The translations under genes and the position numbers were made by a program. Positions 63,397 to 64,000 of a DNA stretch of 64,000 nucleotides are shown piece by piece. The notes below the pieces were generated by a model. That model had not been told where the DNA came from, did no database searches, and saw only the letters and a list, made by a program, of their open reading frames with translations. This DNA is from Diphasiastrum complanatum (Eukaryota > Streptophyta > Lycopodiopsida > Lycopodiales > Lycopodiaceae). Where the stretch lies: positions 72,037,884 to 72,101,883 of the forward strand of contig CM055094.1 of assembly GCA_029204225.1 (NCBI GenBank), in the 5' to 3' direction. Numbering within the stretch: position 1 is the stretch's first letter; each line of letters opens with the position of its first letter.

Positions 63397-64000
63397 ATGG
63401 CAACTCTAAGCGAGAGTGTCCTCAATGAGTCAAGCAAATTGGAAGGTGTCGGAACTATGCAATTCAGAAATTCAAATGAAGAACATTTTGATGGAAAAAG
63501 AGCTATGGGAGATCGTGACAGTCGAAGAGACAAGGCCAGTGATTGAAGAAGATCAGCGGGCATTTGATAGGAGAAAACGAAAAGCCCAGAATGTCATCAA
63601 CGCATCAGTGAGAGATGCAATTATTCCCTATATTTCAGATTCAGAACGACCAAAAGAAGAGTGGGATACATTGAAGGCTTGAAACGACAAATACCTCTCG
63701 AATACTATTTCTAAAGACGAAGTTGCATACATTGCGGATGGATGATGGTGCACCTATTGCCGATCACATACTAAAGATCAAAGAGATCCGTGATGAATTA
63801 GCAGCAGTTGGATAGTGAGTACAAGATCGTGAGATCGTGCAACTGACATTGAATAGTCTGAGTGAGTCACATCAGATGTTTGTGACGAGTATAGCCACAA
63901 GAGAAAATCTTCCAACCTATGAAGAACTAGGTGGATTGCTTTTGTGGGAGCGTGAATGCTTCAAGAAACAGAAGGAGATGCAACAAAGAAAAGACAAATG
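63397..64000 (+). pseudogene. Copia gag, plus strand, running off the window
   Basis: The frame begins MATLSESVLNESSKLEG (63397), resembling the family-X gag start (MANMGESILSESSKLDG). A frame shift leads to MKNILMEKELWEIVTVEETR, EDQRAFDRRKRKAQNVINAS and VRDAIIPYISDSERPKEEWD. Further shifts give DDGAPIADHILKIKEIRDEL, IVQLTLNSLSESHQMFV and TRENLPTYEELGGLLL to the window edge. This is the UBN2 gag with two or three frameshifts and a stop after DELAAVG. The rest of the element lies outside. The 84-bp repeat block upstream is in its presumed LTR or leader. Confidence 0.8.

Overview
This window looks like nuclear DNA from a vascular plant with a large, repeat-rich genome. Almost everything recognisable is plant transposable-element sequence: Ty1/copia and Ty3/gypsy pol fragments, CACTA and LINE fragments, long microsatellites and AT-rich filler. 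There is no operon-like layout, no rRNA and no canonical tRNA gene, and I could not recognise a complete host gene. I cannot name the species from sequence alone.

Region by region. 1-3300: a copia primer-binding-site remnant, then a minus-strand copia fragment (3' LTR, RNase H, RT) and short tandem repeats. 3301-12421: a giant inverted repeat (two arms of about 2.4 kb) around a 4.3 kb core that holds a decayed minus-strand Ty3/gypsy pol and a copia gag piece. 12750-15115: a hypothetical membrane-protein ORF and a gypsy gag-protease relic with two zinc knuckles. 15298-18554: a copia LTR and a rearranged minus-strand copia, called family X here. 18555-24985: the best preserved element, a full-length copia with two near-identical 655-bp LTRs, PBS, PPT and a pol broken by one stop codon. 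24986-33315: AT-rich sequence, a copia gag relic, a 160-bp GA microsatellite, a duplicated segment, a gypsy integrase piece and a second X copy. 33316-36780: a plus-strand gypsy chromovirus relic with its 3' LTR. 37021-40797: a foldback/MITE-like hairpin, a LINE RT relic, a copia LTR, a gypsy integrase piece, and a miniature LTR retrotransposon (TRIM-like) whose LTRs carry a tRNA-like segment. 42554-43700: copia RNase H and LTR relics. 44385-49090: a SET-domain-like reading frame followed on the same strand by a multi-exon CACTA transposase pseudogene. 49110-53070: copia relics, a possible CACTA tail on the other strand and a dense cluster of palindromic GCGTGGAT motifs. 53078-62760: nested minus-strand copias, including a 2.5-kb segment present twice at about 99.8% identity; one copy carries a retrotransposon insertion and the other keeps the empty site. 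62760-64000: an 84-bp tandem repeat and the start of a plus-strand copia gag.

No element here is likely to be autonomous as assembled. The full-length copia is the closest: it is recent by LTR similarity, with one nonsense codon in pol. The candidates for something undescribed are the tRNA-bearing TRIM at 40427-40797, the SET-like frame beside a CACTA transposase at 44385-49090, and the palindrome cluster at 52001-52365. Splice sites, domains and identities were read by eye, without alignment software.
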